This document shows positions 8,993 through 17,391 of a DNA stretch of 64,000 bases, in pieces. The notes under the pieces were generated by a model that was not told where the DNA came from, did no database searches, and saw only the letters and a list, made by a program, of their open reading frames with translations. The stretch lies in NCBI GenBank assembly GCA_017466065.1, contig JAFTUV010000009.1:1-64000 (forward strand), in the 5' to 3' direction. This DNA comes from Bacteroidaceae bacterium. Lineage in GTDB: Bacteria; Bacteroidota; Bacteroidia; Bacteroidales; Bacteroidaceae. The translations under genes and the position numbers were made by a program. Numbering within the stretch: position 1 is the first letter of the stretch; every line of letters begins with the position of its first letter.

Positions 8993-9892
8993 ATGAGTGC
9001 AATAACCCACACAGAATGCCCATTGTGCAACAGCCGTTCAATAGGGAAACGCTTTACCTGCAAAGACCACTTTGCAACAGGTGAGCTGTTCGACATATTT
9101 GAATGCAAGGAGTGTGGATTTGCGTTCACACAGGGATTTCCCGACGAAAAAGATATTGCACCCTATTACGACTCGCCCGCATATATTTCGCACAGCGACA
9201 CAAAAAAAGGCATTGTGAATGCAGCCTATCACCTTGTGCGCAACATTATGATGCGCCAAAAGGTATCATTGATAAAGCGACTCACATTGCTGCAAAATGG
9301 CAGAATTGTGGATTATGGCGCAGGGACAGGCTCTTTTGCCTATGCGATGCATCGACAGGGGTGGGAAGTAACAGCCATAGAGAAGAGCGGGCAGGCACGC
9401 GCCCTTGCAAAAGAGAAATACGGAATTGAAATGTTGCCCGAAGAGGAACTTGCAAGAATAGAGAGCGGCTCGGTGGATGTGTTCACACTGTGGCACGTTC
9501 TCGAACATCTGCAAAATGCAGGCCCGTTCCTTGACGAAATGCACCGCATACTCGACGAAACAGGAATTGCCGTGATTGCCTGCCCCAACAGCTTGTCGTA
9601 CGACGCAGGCAACTACAAGGAGCACTGGGCGGCATACGATGCGCCCCGCCACTTGTGGCACTTCACCCCAAGCACCATTATGAGGCTGGGCGAGAAACAC
9701 GGCTTCATTCTGGAACGGCAATACCCTATGCCTTTCGACGGCTTCTATATATCAATGTTGAGCGAGAAATACAAGAATGCCCGATGGAGCACTCTGAGAG
9801 GGCTGTGGAACGGTTTTTTAGGACTCTGCGCCACAATGGACAAATGCAGCGCAAGCAGCTCCATAATATATGTTTTTAGAAAAAAGAAATGA
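8993..9892 (+). CDS. Class I SAM-dependent methyltransferase with N-terminal zinc ribbon
   Basis: A 299-residue soluble protein. It opens with a four-cysteine ribbon (CPLCNS ... CKECG, residues about 8-42). Then comes a Rossmann methyltransferase fold: RIVDYGAGTGSFAYAM is motif I, followed by an acidic residue at the end of the next strand and a LWHVLEHL motif of the Methyltransf_11/23 type. The substrate is unknown. Related genes are often found with sugar and glycan pathways. It overlaps ftsX by 4 nt (ATGA) and so leads the ftsX-DUF3098-uppP-truB-queA run. Confidence 0.82.
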   Translation: MSAITHTECPLCNSRSIGKRFTCKDHFATGELFDIFECKECGFAFTQGFPDEKDIAPYYDSPAYISHSDTKKGIVNAAYHLVRNIMMRQKVSLIKRLTLLQNGRIVDYGAGTGSFAYAMHRQGWEVTAIEKSGQARALAKEKYGIEMLPEEELARIESGSVDVFTLWHVLEHLQNAGPFLDEMHRILDETGIAVIACPNSLSYDAGNYKEHWAAYDAPRHLWHFTPSTIMRLGEKHGFILERQYPMPFDGFYISMLSEKYKNARWSTLRGLWNGFLGLCATMDKCSASSSIIYVFRKKK

Positions 9893-10749
9893 GCAAATCA
9901 ATTTTTAAAGTACAAACAATAAGCGTTTACATAAGCACCACAATGGTGCTGTTGCTCCTTGGAGTTATGGGACTGCTGTTCGTGACGGCCGACTCTCTGT
10001 CGCGCCACATTAAACAGAATCTTGTTCTTTCGGTAATTATGAAGAACGAGGCAGGGGAGGCCGAAATTCTAAAATTCAAGAAAGAGGCCGAAAAGAAGAA
10101 CTACGTGGAGAAGTGCAGATACATTTCCCGTGAGGAGGTTCTCGAAGAACAAAAAGCCGAGCTTGGCACCGACCCTGTGGAGTTTCTCGGCTACAACCCC
10201 TACGAGGCTTCGGTGGAAATTACACTGAAAAACGAATTTGCCAACAGCAACAGTATTGCCAACATTGAAAAGGAGTTGCTCAAAAAAAGCATAGTGAGCG
10301 AAATTGCCTACCAACGTGAACTTATAGACACTATAAACAGCAACATACGCAAGATAAGCATCGTGCTTTTGATATTCCTTGCAATGCTCACCATAATTTC
10401 TTGGTCGCTGATAGGCAACCTTGTGCGCCTGTCGATATATTCAAAGCGTTTCCTGCTGCACACGATGAAACTTGTGGGAGCAACGTGGGGCTTCATACGC
10501 CGGCCGTTCCTTATACACAACTTCAAGATAGGGCTTCTGTCGGGAATTATGGCCAACATACTGCTTGCCGGCGGCCTCTACCTTTTGTGGAAAGAAGAAC
10601 CGGCCATTGCCACCATTATGCCCTTTGAGCATCTGATGGCGGTAGCAATAGGAATAACACTCTTTGGAATTATAATTTGTATGCTATGCGCATTCCTTTC
10701 GGTAAACAAATTCTTGCGTATGGGCAGCAACGACCTCTATTTTATATAA
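9889..10749 (+). CDS. ftsX: Cell division protein FtsX (ABC transporter permease-like)
   Basis: Membrane partner of FtsE; in other bacteria it relays ATP hydrolysis to periplasmic amidase activation at the septum. The 286-residue protein has an N-terminal helix (residues about 14-38), a periplasmic domain of roughly 130 residues, then three helices near 160-285, which is the FtsX topology. ftsE is not adjacent, as is common in Bacteroidales. The start ATG overlaps the stop of the methyltransferase gene. Confidence 0.93.
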   Translation: MSKSIFKVQTISVYISTTMVLLLLGVMGLLFVTADSLSRHIKQNLVLSVIMKNEAGEAEILKFKKEAEKKNYVEKCRYISREEVLEEQKAELGTDPVEFLGYNPYEASVEITLKNEFANSNSIANIEKELLKKSIVSEIAYQRELIDTINSNIRKISIVLLIFLAMLTIISWSLIGNLVRLSIYSKRFLLHTMKLVGATWGFIRRPFLIHNFKIGLLSGIMANILLAGGLYLLWKEEPAIATIMPFEHLMAVAIGITLFGIIICMLCAFLSVNKFLRMGSNDLYFI

Positions 10750-10757
10750 AAAGAACT

Positions 10758-10988
10758 ATGGATAAGAGAAAATTCGCCTTTGGCAAGACCAATTACATAC
10801 TGCTCATAGCAGGAGTGGCTGTAATAATCATCGGCTTCATATTGATGTGTGGCCCCGGCTCAACCGAAACACATTTTGAGCCCGACATTTTCAGCGTGAG
10901 AAGAATTAAAGTGGCTCCCACAATATGCTTTTTCGGTTTTCTGTTCGTTATATACGCCATTCTGCACAGAAGTAACAAAAACAAATAA
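10758..10988 (+). CDS. DUF3098 small membrane protein
   Basis: A 76-residue protein from the ATG at 10758, with two hydrophobic segments (about 11-30 and 53-70) around a short loop containing FSVRRIKVAP. This matches the DUF3098 proteins that follow ftsX in Bacteroidales. The open frame extends upstream to 10677 inside ftsX, but the ATG 8 nt after the ftsX stop gives the conserved N-terminus (MDKRKFAFGKTNY). Function is unknown; the fixed place between ftsX and uppP suggests an envelope role. Confidence 0.88.
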   Translation: MDKRKFAFGKTNYILLIAGVAVIIIGFILMCGPGSTETHFEPDIFSVRRIKVAPTICFFGFLFVIYAILHRSNKNK

Positions 10989-10994
10989 TATACA

Positions 10995-11843
10995 ATGACA
11001 ACATTTGAAACAATAATCATAGCTATAGTTGAAGGGCTCACAGAGTTCCTCCCGGTATCATCTACCGGACATATGATAATCACACAGAACCTGCTGGGTG
11101 TGGAAAGTACCGAATTTGTAAAGGCCTTTACCTTTATAATACAGTTCGGAGCAATACTGTCGGTGGTGGTGCTCTACTGGAAACGCTTTTTCCGCCTCAA
11201 CCACACGCCGGCCCCCGAAGGAGCCTCTCCCTTAAAGAAGTTCCTGCACAAGTACGACTTCTACTGGAAACTGCTTGTTGCATTTATCCCTGCCGCCGTG
11301 CTCGGGCTGCTGTTCAACGACATTATCGACGAAATGCTCGAAAGCGTGGTGGTGGTTGCCACAACGCTTATACTCGGAGGTATCTTTATGCTCTTTTGCG
11401 ACAAGATATTCAACAAGGGCAGTGAAAAAACGGAACTTACAGAAAAACGCGCTTTTTGGATAGGTTTGTTCCAATGTATTTCGATGATTCCGGGTGTGTC
11501 GCGCTCAATGGCAACCATAGTGGGAGGAATGTCGCAAAAGCTCACACGCAAGGCCGCTGCCGAGTTCTCATTCTTCCTTGCCGTGCCCACAATGTTCGCG
11601 GCAACCCTGTTCAAGATATTGAAACTATTTCTTGAACCCGACGGAATGAACATTCTGAAAGAGAATTTCAGCACACTGCTCATTGGCAACATTGTTGCCT
11701 TTGTGGTGGCGATGCTTGCCATAAAGTTCTTCATAAGTTTTGTAACAAAATATGGCTTTAAGGCATTCGGGTGGTACAGAATAATCGTCGGAGCCATTAT
11801 ACTTGCAATGGTTCTTGCCGGACATAACCTAACTGTTGCATAA
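10995..11843 (+). CDS. uppP: Undecaprenyl-diphosphatase (BacA family)
   Basis: Dephosphorylates undecaprenyl diphosphate to recycle the lipid carrier of peptidoglycan and surface glycans. The 282-residue membrane protein has both family motifs: the N-terminal [14 protein letters not shown] and the PGVSRSMAT segment with its catalytic arginine. Multiple hydrophobic helices fill the rest. It begins 6 nt after the DUF3098 gene, and its stop overlaps the truB start (TAATG). Confidence 0.97.
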   Translation: MTTFETIIIAIVEGLTEFLPVSSTGHMIITQNLLGVESTEFVKAFTFIIQFGAILSVVVLYWKRFFRLNHTPAPEGASPLKKFLHKYDFYWKLLVAFIPAAVLGLLFNDIIDEMLESVVVVATTLILGGIFMLFCDKIFNKGSEKTELTEKRAFWIGLFQCISMIPGVSRSMATIVGGMSQKLTRKAAAEFSFFLAVPTMFAATLFKILKLFLEPDGMNILKENFSTLLIGNIVAFVVAMLAIKFFISFVTKYGFKAFGWYRIIVGAIILAMVLAGHNLTVA

Positions 11844-12535
11844 TGGATTTTTTAGCAGGAGAAGTTTTGGCAATATACAAGCCTTACACTTGGACATCGT
11901 TCCAGATTGTAAACAAGATACGCTACCATTTGAGCCGACAATTCAAAGTAAAAAGGTTCAAAGTGGGGCACGCCGGCACACTCGACCCCCTTGCAACAGG
12001 GGTGTTGTTGGTGTGCACAGGCAAGGCAACCAAGAGAATAGAGGAGCTGCAAAGCCACACAAAGGAGTATGTAGCCGAGATTATGTTGGGAGCCACCACC
12101 CCCTCTTTTGATATGGAGCATCCGGTGAATGCCACATTCCCCTATGAGCACATCACAGAAGAGAAGGTGAATGATGTTTTAAAGAGATTTATAGGTAACA
12201 TAGCACAGCGTCCTCCACTTTTTTCGGCCTGCAAGGTCGATGGTAAACGGGCCTATGACCTTGCTCGCAGAGGAAGTGATATGGAGCTTGCGCCCAAGCA
12301 GGTGAGGATTGACGAGATTGAAATGCTCGAATGTGACCTGCCCCGAATAAAATTGCGTGTTGTGTGCGGAAAGGGCACCTACATACGCTCACTCGCACGC
12401 GACATTGGCGAAGCACTTGACAGCGGTGCATATTTAACAAGTTTAACCCGCACCAGAGTGGGAGAGTTTAAGGTTGAAGCGTGTATCAACCCCGACGACT
12501 TTCCTGCTTGGTTAGAAAAACAAATAACAGTATGA
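11843..12535 (+). CDS. truB: tRNA pseudouridine(55) synthase TruB
   Basis: Makes pseudouridine 55 in the T-loop of tRNAs. The 230-residue protein has the GHAGTLDPLATGVL motif with the catalytic aspartate, plus the RPPLFSACKVDGKRAYDLAR and KGTYIRSLARD segments. It is shorter than the E. coli enzyme because it has little of the C-terminal PUA domain, which is usual in this phylum. It is coupled upstream to uppP and downstream to queA through overlapping start and stop codons. Confidence 0.97.
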   Translation: MDFLAGEVLAIYKPYTWTSFQIVNKIRYHLSRQFKVKRFKVGHAGTLDPLATGVLLVCTGKATKRIEELQSHTKEYVAEIMLGATTPSFDMEHPVNATFPYEHITEEKVNDVLKRFIGNIAQRPPLFSACKVDGKRAYDLARRGSDMELAPKQVRIDEIEMLECDLPRIKLRVVCGKGTYIRSLARDIGEALDSGAYLTSLTRTRVGEFKVEACINPDDFPAWLEKQITV

Positions 12536-13632
12536 GCATTATTGATGACACTTCTTTCATTAACTCGCAGCATATGAAGCTGTCGCAGTTCAAGTACAAA
12601 CTCCCCGATGAGAAAATTGCACTGTACCCCGCGCCGTGTCGCGACGAATCGCGCCTGATGGTGTTGCACAAAAAGACCGGTGAAATCGAGCACCGCATAT
12701 TCAAGGAAATTATACATTACTTCGATGAAAAGGACCTTTTTGTGCTAAATGACAGCAAGGTCTTCCCCGCACGCCTGTATGGTAACAAAGAAAAGACCAA
12801 CGCGCAGATAGAGGTATTCCTGCTGCGTGAGCTCAACGAAGAGTTCCGCTTGTGGGATGTGCTTGTTGACCCGGCACGCAAAATACGTATAGGCAACAAG
12901 CTCTACTTTGGCGAGGACAATTCAATGGTTGCCGAGGTTATCGACAACACAACCTCGCGTGGCCGCACACTGCGTTTCCTGTACGACGGGCCGCACGACG
13001 AGTTTAAGAAAGCCCTTTTCTCACTGGGAGTGGCACCTCTGCCCGACGACTTTAAACGCCTACGCAAGGAAGAACCCGAGGATTTACAGAATTTCCAGAC
13101 CTATTTCGCAAAGAAGGAGGGCTCGGTTACCGCATCCTTCGCAGGCTTGCACTTCACACGCGAGTTGATGAAGAGAATGGAGATTAAGGGCATAGATACC
13201 GCATACGTTACAATGCACACAGGCCTTGGATGTTTCCGCGAAATTGACGTAGAGGACCTCACCAAGCACAAGATGGACAGCGACCTCATAAACGTTGACA
13301 CCGAAGCTGTGAAACTCGTCAACAAAGCAAAAGCCGAAGGCCGTCGCATCTGCGCCGTGGGAACATCGGTACAACGAGTGCTGGAAACAGCCACCCTCAC
13401 AGGCGGAATGCTCAAAGAGTATGAAGGCTGGACAAGCAAATTCATCTTCCCCGAGTATAACTTCCAAGTAGCCAACTGTATGGTAGCCAACTTCTACGCT
13501 CCATACTCCACAATGCTTATGCTCACCACCGCATTCGGCGGCTACGACAATGTGATGAACGCATACGAAGTTGCACTGAAAGAGGATTACCGTTTCGGCC
13601 TTTACGGCGATGCAATGCTCATCATAGACTAA
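12532..13632 (+). CDS. queA: S-adenosylmethionine:tRNA ribosyltransferase-isomerase QueA
   Basis: Transfers and isomerises the ribosyl group of SAM onto preQ1-tRNA to give epoxyqueuosine. The protein has the usual QueA features: a DYxLP-like start (KYKLPDEKIALYPA), RDESRLMVL, the VNDSKV-like LNDSKVFPARL, and SFAGLHFT. Start at 12532 gives 366 residues and an ATGA overlap with truB; an in-frame ATG at 12574 would start exactly at the conserved MKLSQF. The next enzyme of the pathway, QueG, is encoded at 48963. Confidence 0.95.
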   Translation: MSIIDDTSFINSQHMKLSQFKYKLPDEKIALYPAPCRDESRLMVLHKKTGEIEHRIFKEIIHYFDEKDLFVLNDSKVFPARLYGNKEKTNAQIEVFLLRELNEEFRLWDVLVDPARKIRIGNKLYFGEDNSMVAEVIDNTTSRGRTLRFLYDGPHDEFKKALFSLGVAPLPDDFKRLRKEEPEDLQNFQTYFAKKEGSVTASFAGLHFTRELMKRMEIKGIDTAYVTMHTGLGCFREIDVEDLTKHKMDSDLINVDTEAVKLVNKAKAEGRRICAVGTSVQRVLETATLTGGMLKEYEGWTSKFIFPEYNFQVANCMVANFYAPYSTMLMLTTAFGGYDNVMNAYEVALKEDYRFGLYGDAMLIID

Positions 13633-13634
13633 AA

Positions 13635-13664
13635 AGTTGTTTGAATTTATAAAAAAATATTTTA
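13635..13664 (+). repeat. Short intergenic repeat, copy 1
   Basis: This 30-nt AT-rich sequence begins 2 nt after the queA stop and recurs at 14215-14243, 2 nt after the folK stop, with three substitutions and one length change. Function unknown; see the matching finding. Confidence 0.6.
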
Positions 13665-13741
13665 TTATAGAATATAGAAACTGTATGTTTCGCCTTTTTT
13701 ATATTCAAAAATTTTGGCGATATAGATTCAAAAAACTTCTA

Positions 13742-14212
13742 ATGGAGCAAAAAAGAGTATATATGGGGCTCGGTAGCAATACCGGCAACAAAAAAGAGAA
13801 CCTGATGCGAGCGATAGAGAACCTGTCGCTCGCTCTTGGCTCTCCCGCTGCCCTATCTTCCATAATCGAGAGCGAGCCGTGGGGGTTTGAGTCGAAAAAC
13901 AGTTTCCTGAACTGCGTTGCAGCATTCGACACTCACCTTTGCCCCACCCAGCTACTCGACATTATAGAAAACATAGAACGGCAGATGGGGCGCACAACCA
14001 AAAGCACCAATGGGCAATACAGCGACCGTCCAATAGACATCGACATACTTTTCTATGGCAACGAGAGCATAAACACCGAGCGGCTCACAATACCACATCC
14101 CTTGCTCCACAAACGCGATTTTGTGCTTATCCCGTTGTGCGAAATAGCACCACGGCTCATTCATCCGTTGCAACAAAAAAGCATCGAAGAGCTGCTGTCC
14201 GATATTTCATAA
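13742..14212 (+). CDS. folK: 2-amino-4-hydroxy-6-hydroxymethyldihydropteridine pyrophosphokinase
   Basis: HPPK, the pyrophosphokinase of folate synthesis. The ATG at 13742 gives 156 residues, the normal size, starting MEQKRVYMGLGSNTG. The metal-binding RPIDIDILFYG motif and the IPHPLLHKRDFVLIPL segment are present. The frame stays open upstream to a TTG at 13637, but that extra part is AT-rich and contains the intergenic repeat, so I reject it. Flanked by queA and metK. Confidence 0.96.
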   Translation: MEQKRVYMGLGSNTGNKKENLMRAIENLSLALGSPAALSSIIESEPWGFESKNSFLNCVAAFDTHLCPTQLLDIIENIERQMGRTTKSTNGQYSDRPIDIDILFYGNESINTERLTIPHPLLHKRDFVLIPLCEIAPRLIHPLQQKSIEELLSDIS

Positions 14213-14214
14213 GA

Positions 14215-14243
14215 AGCTGCTTGAATTTCTAAAAAATATTTTA
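14215..14243 (+). repeat. Short intergenic repeat, copy 2
   Basis: A 29-nt near copy of 13635-13664, placed identically relative to the preceding stop codon. It lies just upstream of the metK promoter. Confidence 0.6.
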
Positions 14244-14264
14244 ACACAAAAAAACTGAGCAAAG

Positions 14265-14296
14265 TTGTATATTTTACACAAAATAATATACCTTTG
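14265..14296 (+). promoter_or_regulatory. metK promoter
   Basis: TTG (14265-14267), 21 nt and TACCTTTG (14289-14296) fit the Bacteroidota promoter. The start site would fall near 14303, giving a leader of about 190 nt that contains the riboswitch. Confidence 0.7.
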
Positions 14297-14325
14297 CAAC
14301 GACAACGCTGCCACCCGCTTGGCAG

Positions 14326-14392
14326 ATATGTGGAAAGATTTGGCTGCTTGCAACCACGGTAAAAAATGCTAAAATCCTCATTCACAAGAGGA
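14326..14392 (+). promoter_or_regulatory. SAM-II-like riboswitch with possible switching hairpin
   Basis: The sequence fits the SAM-II (SAM_alpha) class. GTGG (14330-14333) pairs with CCAC (14354-14357) around a loop with GATTTG and CTTGCAA, followed by an A-rich linker and GCTAAAA (14368-14374). GG at 14342-14343 can pair with CC at 14376-14377 to close the pseudoknot. TCCTC (14375-14379) can instead pair with GAGGA (14388-14392), which would compete with the pseudoknot. A 6-bp hairpin (14308-14313 with 14320-14325) precedes the aptamer. A GCCCG/CGGGC hairpin (14460-14477) lies 15 nt before the start codon. The aptamer assignment is from motif recall, and the switching model is inference. 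Confidence 0.78.
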
Positions 14393-14492
14393 ACACAAGG
14401 AACTCTACCTTATTGCACATCCCATCTTCCACAGTTTTTGATAATGAATTATTAACCACGCCCGCTGTAACACGGGCATAAAAACTACTATT

Positions 14493-15785
14493 ATGGGATA
14501 CTTATTCACATCGGAGTCGGTTTCCGAAGGACACCCCGACAAGGTTGCCGACCAAATTTCAGATGCCGTACTCGACGAGCTCTTGGCCTTTGACCCACAA
14601 TCGAAAGTCGCCTGCGAAACATTGGTAACCACCGGACAGGTTGTCATTGCCGGAGAAGTTAAATCGTCGGCCTACATCGACTTACAGGATATTGCACGCC
14701 GCGTAATCAACCGCATCGGCTACACAAAAAGCGAATATATGTTCGACGGAAATTCGTGCGGAATCTTCTCGGCTATTCACGAACAGAGTGCCGACATTAA
14801 CCGCGGCGTAGAGCGCGAAGAGCCTATGGACCAAGGCGCAGGCGACCAAGGTATGATGTTCGGTTACGCAACCAACGAGACAGAGAACTATATGCCCGTG
14901 TCGCTCGACCTTTCGCACCTGATACTGCTCGAACTTGCCGACATTCGTCGCGAAGGCAAGGTGATGACCTATCTGCGCCCCGACTCAAAGAGCCAAGTAA
15001 CCATCGAGTATAACGACGAGCACAAGCCCGTGCGCATCGACACAATCGTTGTATCGACACAGCACGACGACTTTATTCAGCCCACCGAAAAAACACCCGA
15101 GGCACAGGCCGCTGCCGACAAAGCACAGGTTGCAAAAATACACGAAGATGTGGTAAACATCCTCATCCCCCGTGTAAAGGCAAAAATCACATCGCCCAAA
15201 GTGCTCGCCCTCTTTAACGACGGAATAAAATACCACGTTAACCCCACCGGAAAATTCGTAATAGGCGGCCCTCACGGCGACACAGGCCTCACAGGACGAA
15301 AAATCATTGTCGACACATACGGCGGCAAAGGCGCACACGGCGGCGGCGCATTCAGCGGGAAAGACCCCAGCAAAGTTGACCGCAGCGCAGCATACGCGGC
15401 ACGACACATTGCCAAAAACCTTGTGGCAGCCGGCGTTGCCGACGAAGCACTCATACAGCTCTCATACGCCATAGGCGTTGCACAGCCCGTGAGCGTGTTT
15501 GTAAACACATACGGGACCGCCAAGGTAAATATGAGCGACGGCGAAATTGCACAAAAGGTTCAGGAACTCTTCGACCTGCGCCCCAAAGCCATCGAGGAAC
15601 GTTTGAAACTGCGCAACCCCATATACAGCGAAACAGCAGCATACGGCCACGTGGGCCGCAAGCCACAGGTGGTTACAAAATGTTTCGAATCGCGCTACCT
15701 CGACGCAAAAACAATCACCGTGGAGCTCTTCACTTGGGAGAAACTCGACTATGTAGAGAAAGTAAAAGAGGCATTCGCACTCTAA
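14493..15785 (+). CDS. metK: S-adenosylmethionine synthetase
   Basis: Makes SAM from methionine and ATP. The 430-residue protein has the N-terminal [20 protein letters not shown] motif, the central [12 protein letters not shown] motif and the glycine-rich phosphate loop [19 protein letters not shown]. It is longer than the E. coli enzyme (384), as is common in Bacteroidales, with an insertion near residues 150-210. Control by the SAM-II-like leader just upstream makes sense, since the product would repress its own synthesis. The following methyltransferase-like gene starts 3 nt after the stop. Confidence 0.98.
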   Translation: MGYLFTSESVSEGHPDKVADQISDAVLDELLAFDPQSKVACETLVTTGQVVIAGEVKSSAYIDLQDIARRVINRIGYTKSEYMFDGNSCGIFSAIHEQSADINRGVEREEPMDQGAGDQGMMFGYATNETENYMPVSLDLSHLILLELADIRREGKVMTYLRPDSKSQVTIEYNDEHKPVRIDTIVVSTQHDDFIQPTEKTPEAQAAADKAQVAKIHEDVVNILIPRVKAKITSPKVLALFNDGIKYHVNPTGKFVIGGPHGDTGLTGRKIIVDTYGGKGAHGGGAFSGKDPSKVDRSAAYAARHIAKNLVAAGVADEALIQLSYAIGVAQPVSVFVNTYGTAKVNMSDGEIAQKVQELFDLRPKAIEERLKLRNPIYSETAAYGHVGRKPQVVTKCFESRYLDAKTITVELFTWEKLDYVEKVKEAFAL

Positions 15786-15788
15786 ACA

Positions 15789-16382
15789 ATGCTTAAAATA
15801 GCCGACTTAATAAACAGAATGAGGCACAACAGGGGGTTTGGCATACAATCCCCCTCTGCCTTTCATTTCGTTACACAAGTGCTCAAAGAGCCTTTGCACT
15901 ATTATTCCTACGAAAAGATTGACCGCGCGGCAAAGGCCGACGGCACGCAAGGAAGAAAATATTACCGTCGGCTGTTCCGCATAGCAAACTATTTTAAGCC
16001 CGAAAGCATTATCATAGTCGGCAGCAGATGCAACGCCGCAAAAACCGCACTCGTCGAGGCGCGGCGCAATGCAGCAATAACCACCATAGAGGATGGCGAC
16101 ACGGCACAGTTGCAAGCAACACTGCAAGCACAAACAGGCGCAATGCTCATATATATAGGAGAGTGCGACAATTTTGCCATTTGCGGCAATGCTGCAATGG
16201 AACACGCAACAGGCGACACGGTGGTGATTATCGAAGGTATACAGAGCGAAACTGCAAAAGCAATGTGGTGGGAAACGGCCATAAGCAGCTCCCGCACAGT
16301 GGTTACATACGACCTATACAGTGCCGGAATACTCCTTTTCGACAAAGAAAAACAAAAACAGAACTACACCCTGAAAATGTAG
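15789..16382 (+). CDS. Methyltransferase-like protein of unknown substrate
   Basis: A 197-residue protein starting 3 nt after metK, so probably on the same SAM-controlled transcript. The start (INRMRHNRGFGIQSPSAFHFV) is typical of a Bacteroidales family annotated as class I SAM-dependent methyltransferase. A Rossmann-like strand-turn (SIIIVGSRC) stands where motif I would be, but its glycine pattern is weak. A second strand, TVVIIEGIQ, resembles the O-methyltransferase DD region without the aspartates. It may be a degenerate methyltransferase. Function unproven. Confidence 0.6.
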   Translation: MLKIADLINRMRHNRGFGIQSPSAFHFVTQVLKEPLHYYSYEKIDRAAKADGTQGRKYYRRLFRIANYFKPESIIIVGSRCNAAKTALVEARRNAAITTIEDGDTAQLQATLQAQTGAMLIYIGECDNFAICGNAAMEHATGDTVVIIEGIQSETAKAMWWETAISSSRTVVTYDLYSAGILLFDKEKQKQNYTLKM

Positions 16383-16385
16383 AGA

Positions 16386-16922
16386 ATGAAGAAAGCAACA
16401 ATTTACACCCGCCAAGGCGACAGCGGAGAAACCTCACTGATAGGAAACTCGCGAGTACCCAAAGACCACCCGCGGGTAGAGGCATACGGCACTATCGACG
16501 AACTTAACGCCACCATAGGATTGCTGTTCGCTCATCTGCCACAAGAAGAGTGCACATTCCTCGAACGTGTCGAGAACAACCTGCTCACCATAGGGTTCAT
16601 TCTTGCTCACGACAAGGAGTGCAGTACCGACATTGAAGAGGAGGCAATAGAAAATATGGAACAGGCAATAGACCGGATAGAAGGACAACTGCCACCAATG
16701 CACAGCTTCATCCTCCCCAGCAAGGGCGAAGGAGCTGCACGCGCCAACCTATGTCGCACCATCTGCCGTAGAGCCGAGAGGCGCATAGTAACCCTGCAAC
16801 GCGAGTGTCCGGTATCTCCTCGCATTCTGCAATACATAAACCGCCTTTCCGACTATCTGTTCCTGCTCCAACGCCTGCTGTGCAAAGGAGAGGAAAAAAA
16901 GTGGGAAAAACCTTGTAAATAA
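16386..16922 (+). CDS. Cob(I)alamin adenosyltransferase (PduO type)
   Basis: Transfers the adenosyl group of ATP to cob(I)alamin to make coenzyme B12. The 178-residue helical-bundle protein has the ATP-binding start YTRQGDSGETSLIG, the RVEAYGTIDELNA motif and the C-terminal CRRAERR signature of the PduO family. It begins 4 nt after the methyltransferase-like gene and probably ends the metK transcript. The promoter of the next gene is embedded in its last codons. Confidence 0.95.
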   Translation: MKKATIYTRQGDSGETSLIGNSRVPKDHPRVEAYGTIDELNATIGLLFAHLPQEECTFLERVENNLLTIGFILAHDKECSTDIEEEAIENMEQAIDRIEGQLPPMHSFILPSKGEGAARANLCRTICRRAERRIVTLQRECPVSPRILQYINRLSDYLFLLQRLLCKGEEKKWEKPCK

Positions 16923-16942
16923 ACAATTTTAGACTACTTTTG
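16913..16942 (+). promoter_or_regulatory. Promoter of the DUF2795 gene
   Basis: TTG (16913-16915), 19 nt and TACTTTTG (16935-16942), an optimal Bacteroidota arrangement 40 nt before the start at 16983. Confidence 0.7.
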
Positions 16943-16982
16943 CAGCCATTATACAAAAAACAATAAAAAACATTTATACACT

Positions 16983-17204
16983 ATGTACTGGACATTAGAA
17001 TTAGCATCGAAATTGGAGGATGCCCCTTGGCCCGCAACAAAAGACGAACTCATCGACTATGCAGTGCGCTCGGGTGCCCCGTTGGAAGTTATAGAGAACT
17101 TGCAGGAAATTGAGGACGAAGGCGATGTTTACGAGAGCATCGAGGACATCTGGCCCGACTACCCCAGCAAAGAGGACTTCTTCTTCGACGAAGAGGAGTA
17201 TTAA
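16983..17204 (+). CDS. DUF2795 small acidic protein
   Basis: A 73-residue protein with a strongly acidic C-terminal half ending in FFFDEEEY. The segment WPATKDELIDYAVRSGAPLEVIENL matches the DUF2795 helical pattern seen in short Bacteroidales proteins. No known function. It has its own promoter and a strong terminator 33 nt downstream, so it forms a single-gene unit. Confidence 0.85.
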   Translation: MYWTLELASKLEDAPWPATKDELIDYAVRSGAPLEVIENLQEIEDEGDVYESIEDIWPDYPSKEDFFFDEEEY

Positions 17205-17237
17205 AAACAAATAACAATCGTTTCCCGATTTATGAAT

Positions 17238-17266
17238 AATAGCCGAACTGCAAAAGTTCGGCTATT
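17238..17266 (+). terminator. Rho-independent terminator
   Basis: A 12-bp perfect stem (17238-17249 with 17255-17266), 5-nt loop and a following T-rich run. It ends the DUF2795 unit and marks the left edge of the accessory island. Confidence 0.9.
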
Positions 17267-17277
17267 TTCTTTGCTAA

Positions 17278-17391
17278 AATTAGCATTTTGGCAACCTTGT
17301 CGCTATATTTGCGTTGTACTTTTGCCTAAAAAAGAAAATGAATAACTTATTTAACAAAAGACAAAGAGTACCAAGCCTTATCGAGGAAGCC
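17278..17391 (+). repeat. Shared promoter/N-terminal block, copy 1
   Basis: A block of about 110 nt covering the promoter and the first 18 codons of the first cassette gene. It is recognisably the same as the starts of the two later cassettes (from about 19271 and 20366). The promoter part has TTG (17297-17299), 17 nt and TACTTTTG (17317-17324), and a second -7-like TATATTTG at 17304-17311. Only 13 nt separate TACTTTTG from the ATG, so the mRNA may have a very short leader. Confidence 0.75.
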
